From: JBDIAR01 sp039812545
Lineage (GTDB): Bacteria > Actinomycetota > Actinomycetes > Actinomycetales > Dermatophilaceae
Reading direction: 5' to 3'
Length of the DNA stretch: 9,646 bases
Assembly (NCBI GenBank): GCA_039812545.1
Contig: JBDIAR010000133.1
Location: forward strand, 1-9,646
Below the pieces are notes generated by a model. It saw nothing but the letters and a program-made list of their open reading frames with translations, had not been told where the DNA came from and searched no databases. Position 1 is the first letter of the stretch. Each line of letters starts with the position of its first letter. Shown piece by piece: positions 7,383-9,646 of the stretch. Both the position numbers and the translations under genes were made by a program.

Positions 7383-7459
7383 ATTTCGCCCGATCGGGCG
7401 ATTTTGTAGGCCGCCCCCGCGATTCGGTCCCCAATTTCGCCCGATCGGGCGATTTTGTA
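7383..7459 (+). repeat. Paired 26-bp palindromic repeat, right locus
   Basis: Copies at 7383-7408 and 7434-7459 are identical to those at 1-26 and 52-77, again 51 bp apart. The linker (7409-7433) matches the left linker at 21 of 25 positions. Similarity seems to continue for about 17 bp beyond the second copy (GGACAACGCCGG here, GGGCAACCCCGT at 78-89). All four copies point the same way, so the two pairs form long-distance direct repeats about 7.38 kb apart enclosing the three plus-strand genes. Confidence 0.88.
7386..7456 (+). terminator. Probable tandem terminators after the SARP gene
   Basis: Each repeat copy gives TCGCCC-GATC-GGGCGA followed by TTTT (7386-7405 and 7437-7456). The T-run follows the stem only when read on the plus strand, so they would stop transcripts leaving the SARP gene, whose stop codon ends at 7339. 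On the minus strand the stem is followed by AAAT, so they are poor terminators for meaB. The stem is only 6 bp, so efficiency is uncertain. The rest of 7340-7499 shows nothing else I can name. Confidence 0.5.
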
Positions 7460-7499
7460 GGACAACGCCGGGCCGGTTGCGGCGACTCAGCCTGGCCGG

Positions 7500-8519
7500 T
7501 CAGTCGCCCTGGTCCAACAGGACCGTCGTCCCGGAGGCGATGTCTTCGGCGAAATCGCGCAGCAGCTCCGAGGCCGCCTCCACCGCGCTCAGCGTCCCGG
7601 CCATCACCTCGGCCTCGAGCGTCTTGCGCAACGCCATGACCGACGGGGAGCGCCGTATGCCGTCGGTCAGCTCGGTGTCGATCATCGTCCACATCCAATC
7701 GCGCTGCTGCTGGGCGCGGCGCCCGACAAGCGACCCCGCCTCTTCCAACGCCGATCGGTGGGCCAGGACCGCGGCCCACACCTCGTCCAGCCCGACCCCG
7801 GTCACCGACGACGACGTGAGCACCGGGGGCCGGCGCGCCGCGGGGTCGGAAATCATCAGCCGCATCGCGCCGGCCAGTTCGCGGGCAGCCACCCGCGCCT
7901 CGCGCTCGTGGTCGCCGTCGGCCTTGTTGACCGCGATGACGTCGGCGCGTTCGAGGATGCCGCGTTTGATCCCCTGCAGCTGATCCCCCGACCGCGCGAG
8001 CGTCAGCAACAGGAAGGTGTCGACCATGTCGGCCACCGCGACCTCGGACTGCCCGACGCCGACCGTCTCGACGATGACCACGTCGTACCCGGCCGCCTCC
8101 AGCACGATCATCGACTCCCGGGTCGCCCGGGCCACGCCGCCGAGGTGGTTCCCCGACGGCGAGGGCCGGATGAACGCGTTGTCCGAGGACGCCAACTGAC
8201 CCATCCGGGTACGGTCCCCGAGGATCGAACCGCCCGTCCGCGACGACGACGGGTCGACGGCCAGCACCGCGACGTGATGCCCGCGCTCGCACAGCCGGGA
8301 CCCCATCGCGTCGATGAACGTCGACTTGCCCGCCCCGGGCACGCCGGAGATGCCCACGCGCACGGCACCACCGGCATACGGCTGGAGCTCGCGCAGCAGG
8401 CGCCGGGCCCGCGCCCGGTGACTGCGCCGGTTGGACTCCACCAGCGTGATCGCCCGGGCGATGTCGGCCCGTCGCCCCTGCCGCACGCCCTCGACGAGCG
8501 GGTCAGGCGTCTCGGTCAT
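7500..8519 (-). CDS. meaB: Methylmalonyl-CoA mutase-associated GTPase MeaB
   Basis: A 339-residue cytoplasmic P-loop GTPase of the G3E class (MeaB/ArgK, the bacterial counterpart of human MMAA). It binds methylmalonyl-CoA mutase, gates delivery of adenosylcobalamin and helps remove inactivated cofactor. Motifs in order: Walker A GVPGAGKS (59-66, K65), the magnesium and switch segment DPSSSRTGGSILGDRTRM (89-106), ETVGVGQSE (151-159) and guanine-specificity NKAD (198-201). The length is normal for the family. The ATG overlaps the stop of the mutase gene as ATGA, so translation is probably coupled. A GGAGGA about 12 bp upstream, within the mutase gene, may also serve it. Older annotations call such genes ArgK, an arginine transport kinase. 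The position next to the mutase makes the MeaB role far more likely. Confidence 0.95.
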   Translation of the reverse strand: MTETPDPLVEGVRQGRRADIARAITLVESNRRSHRARARRLLRELQPYAGGAVRVGISGVPGAGKSTFIDAMGSRLCERGHHVAVLAVDPSSSRTGGSILGDRTRMGQLASSDNAFIRPSPSGNHLGGVARATRESMIVLEAAGYDVVIVETVGVGQSEVAVADMVDTFLLLTLARSGDQLQGIKRGILERADVIAVNKADGDHEREARVAARELAGAMRLMISDPAARRPPVLTSSSVTGVGLDEVWAAVLAHRSALEEAGSLVGRRAQQQRDWMWTMIDTELTDGIRRSPSVMALRKTLEAEVMAGTLSAVEAASELLRDFAEDIASGTTVLLDQGD

Positions 8520-9646
8520 GAGCTCGGTGCGTCCTCCGCCGAGTCCTCCGCCGGGACCGACGCGATGAGCGTCTCGAGCAGTTCGCAGGCCGCCGCCGGG
8601 ATATTCGTCCCCGGCGGGTAGATGGCCGCCGCGCCCGCCGCCCGCAGCTCATCGAAATCCGCCGGCGGGATGACTCCGCCGACGACGACGAGCATGTCGG
8701 GACGACCGGCCGCGGCCAACTCGGCCTTCAACGCCGGCACGAGGGTCAGGTGACCCGCGGCCAGCGAGGACACCCCGACGACGTGGACGTCGGCCTCGAC
8801 GGCCTGACGCGCCACCTCGGCGGGGGTCTGGAAGAGCGGGCCCACATCGACGTCGAAACCGAGGTCGGCGAAGGCCGTCGAGATGACCTTCTGCCCTCGG
8901 TCGTGGCCGTCCTGGCCCATCTTGGCGACGAGGATCCGGGGCCGGCGGCCCTCGGCGTCCTCGAACGCGGCGACAAGTTCCTGGGCGCGTTCGACGTCTC
9001 CGCCGGCGCCCGATTCGGTGCGGTACACGCCACTAATTGTGCGGATCTGCGCGGTGTACCGCCCGAACACCTTCTCCAACGCCTCGGAGATCTCGCCCAC
9101 AGTCGCCTTGGCCCGGGCGGCGTCGATCGACAGCGCGAGCAGGTTGGTGTCCGGCCCGGACTCCTTGCCGGCGGCGTCGGTCAGCTTGGCCAGCGCCGCG
9201 GCGACCGCCGCCTCGTCGCGCTCCTCGCGCAGCCGGCGCAGCTTGTCGATCTGTTGCGAGCGCACCGAGGCGTTGTCGACCTTGAGCACGTCGATGCCGG
9301 CGTCGTCCTCGAGGAGGTACTTGTTGACGCCGATGACCGGCTGGCGGCCGGAGTCGATCCGGGCCTGGGTACGGGCCGCGGCCTCCTCGATGCGCAGCTT
9401 GGGGATCCCGGCCTCGATCGCCTTCGCCATCCCGCCGGCCTGCTCGACTTCCTGGATGTGTGCCCAGGCGCGGCGCGCGATGTCGTACGTGAGTTTCTCC
9501 ACGTATGCCGATCCGCCCCACGGGTCGACGACCCGGCAGGTCCCGGACTCCTCCTGGAGGAAGAGCTGGGTGTTGCGGGCGATCCGCGCCGAGAAGTCGG
9601 TGGGCAGGGCGATCGCCTCGTCCAGGGCGTTGGTGTGCAGCGACTG
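8516..9646 (-). CDS. mutB: Methylmalonyl-CoA mutase large subunit, C-terminal part (cut by window edge)
   Basis: The last 376 residues of the catalytic subunit of the adenosylcobalamin-dependent mutase that interconverts (R)-methylmalonyl-CoA and succinyl-CoA in propionate and branched-chain metabolism. The frame stays open to the window edge, starting QSLHTNALDEAIALPTDF, highly typical of the end of the substrate-binding barrel. The GTG at 9502 is an internal valine, not the start. Given a usual length near 730-750 residues, roughly half the protein lies to the right. DPWGGSAYVEKLT and the linker follow, then the B12-binding domain with GQDGHDRG carrying the cobalt-ligand histidine (codon 8903-8905), GVSSLAAGH and VVVGGVIPP. 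The stop overlaps meaB by 4 bp. In actinobacteria the small subunit gene usually lies upstream, outside this window. The symbol may be mutB or scpA depending on convention. Confidence 0.95.
   Translation of the reverse strand, partial: QSLHTNALDEAIALPTDFSARIARNTQLFLQEESGTCRVVDPWGGSAYVEKLTYDIARRAWAHIQEVEQAGGMAKAIEAGIPKLRIEEAAARTQARIDSGRQPVIGVNKYLLEDDAGIDVLKVDNASVRSQQIDKLRRLREERDEAAVAAALAKLTDAAGKESGPDTNLLALSIDAARAKATVGEISEALEKVFGRYTAQIRTISGVYRTESGAGGDVERAQELVAAFEDAEGRRPRILVAKMGQDGHDRGQKVISTAFADLGFDVDVGPLFQTPAEVARQAVEADVHVVGVSSLAAGHLTLVPALKAELAAAGRPDMLVVVGGVIPPADFDELRAAGAAAIYPPGTNIPAAACELLETLIASVPAEDSAEDAPSS

Noticed and set aside
9500..9502. GTG at 9502 as the start of a 328-residue gene
   Set aside because: The frame continues to the window edge with strongly conserved mutase sequence, so this GTG is an internal valine.

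Overview
The window is very G+C-rich, at a rough estimate about 70%. It uses GTG as well as ATG starts and carries a SARP/AfsR-type regulator with an NB-ARC ATPase, a family essentially confined to Actinomycetota. It also carries the end of a methylmalonyl-CoA mutase operon. I read it as chromosomal DNA of a high-GC actinomycete. A Gordonia-like or other mycolic-acid genus is a guess from overall flavour, not something the sequence proves. I saw no transposase, integrase, tRNA, rRNA or phage gene.

Layout. Positions 1-77 hold two copies of a 26-bp repeat, 51 bp apart, each with a perfect 14-bp palindromic core and a T-run. A 97-bp leader (78-174) follows. It contains a heptamer direct repeat with 11-bp periodicity and a 7-bp-stem hairpin. 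Then come three plus-strand genes: a GNAT acetyltransferase (175-798); 25 bp later, a large two-part protein joining a calcineurin-like metallophosphoesterase to seven lectin-like beta-propeller repeats (824-4135); and, after a 72-bp promoter region, a SARP-type regulator (winged helix, BTAD, NB-ARC, helical C-terminus; 4208-7339). The promoter region before the regulator contains a perfect 12+1+12 bp inverted repeat (4176-4200). Positions 7340-7499 separate this block from two minus-strand genes and hold a second pair of the same 26-bp repeat, with the same 51-bp period and a similar linker. The minus-strand genes are meaB (7500-8519) and the 3' part of the methylmalonyl-CoA mutase large subunit gene (8516 to beyond 9646), overlapping by 4 bp.

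How it fits together. The mutase and MeaB are a well-known pair: the B12-dependent interconversion of methylmalonyl-CoA and succinyl-CoA, and the GTPase that protects and reloads the mutase. The three plus-strand genes look like an accessory cassette unrelated to that pathway. I infer that the acetyltransferase and the phosphoesterase-propeller protein are co-transcribed and that the neighbouring SARP may control them, but no direct evidence of function is visible. The most unusual features are the paired repeats bracketing the cassette, the near-perfect operator before the regulator, and a strongly over-represented heptamer (GTATGCC/GGCATAC, 15 sites) scattered through genes and gaps alike.
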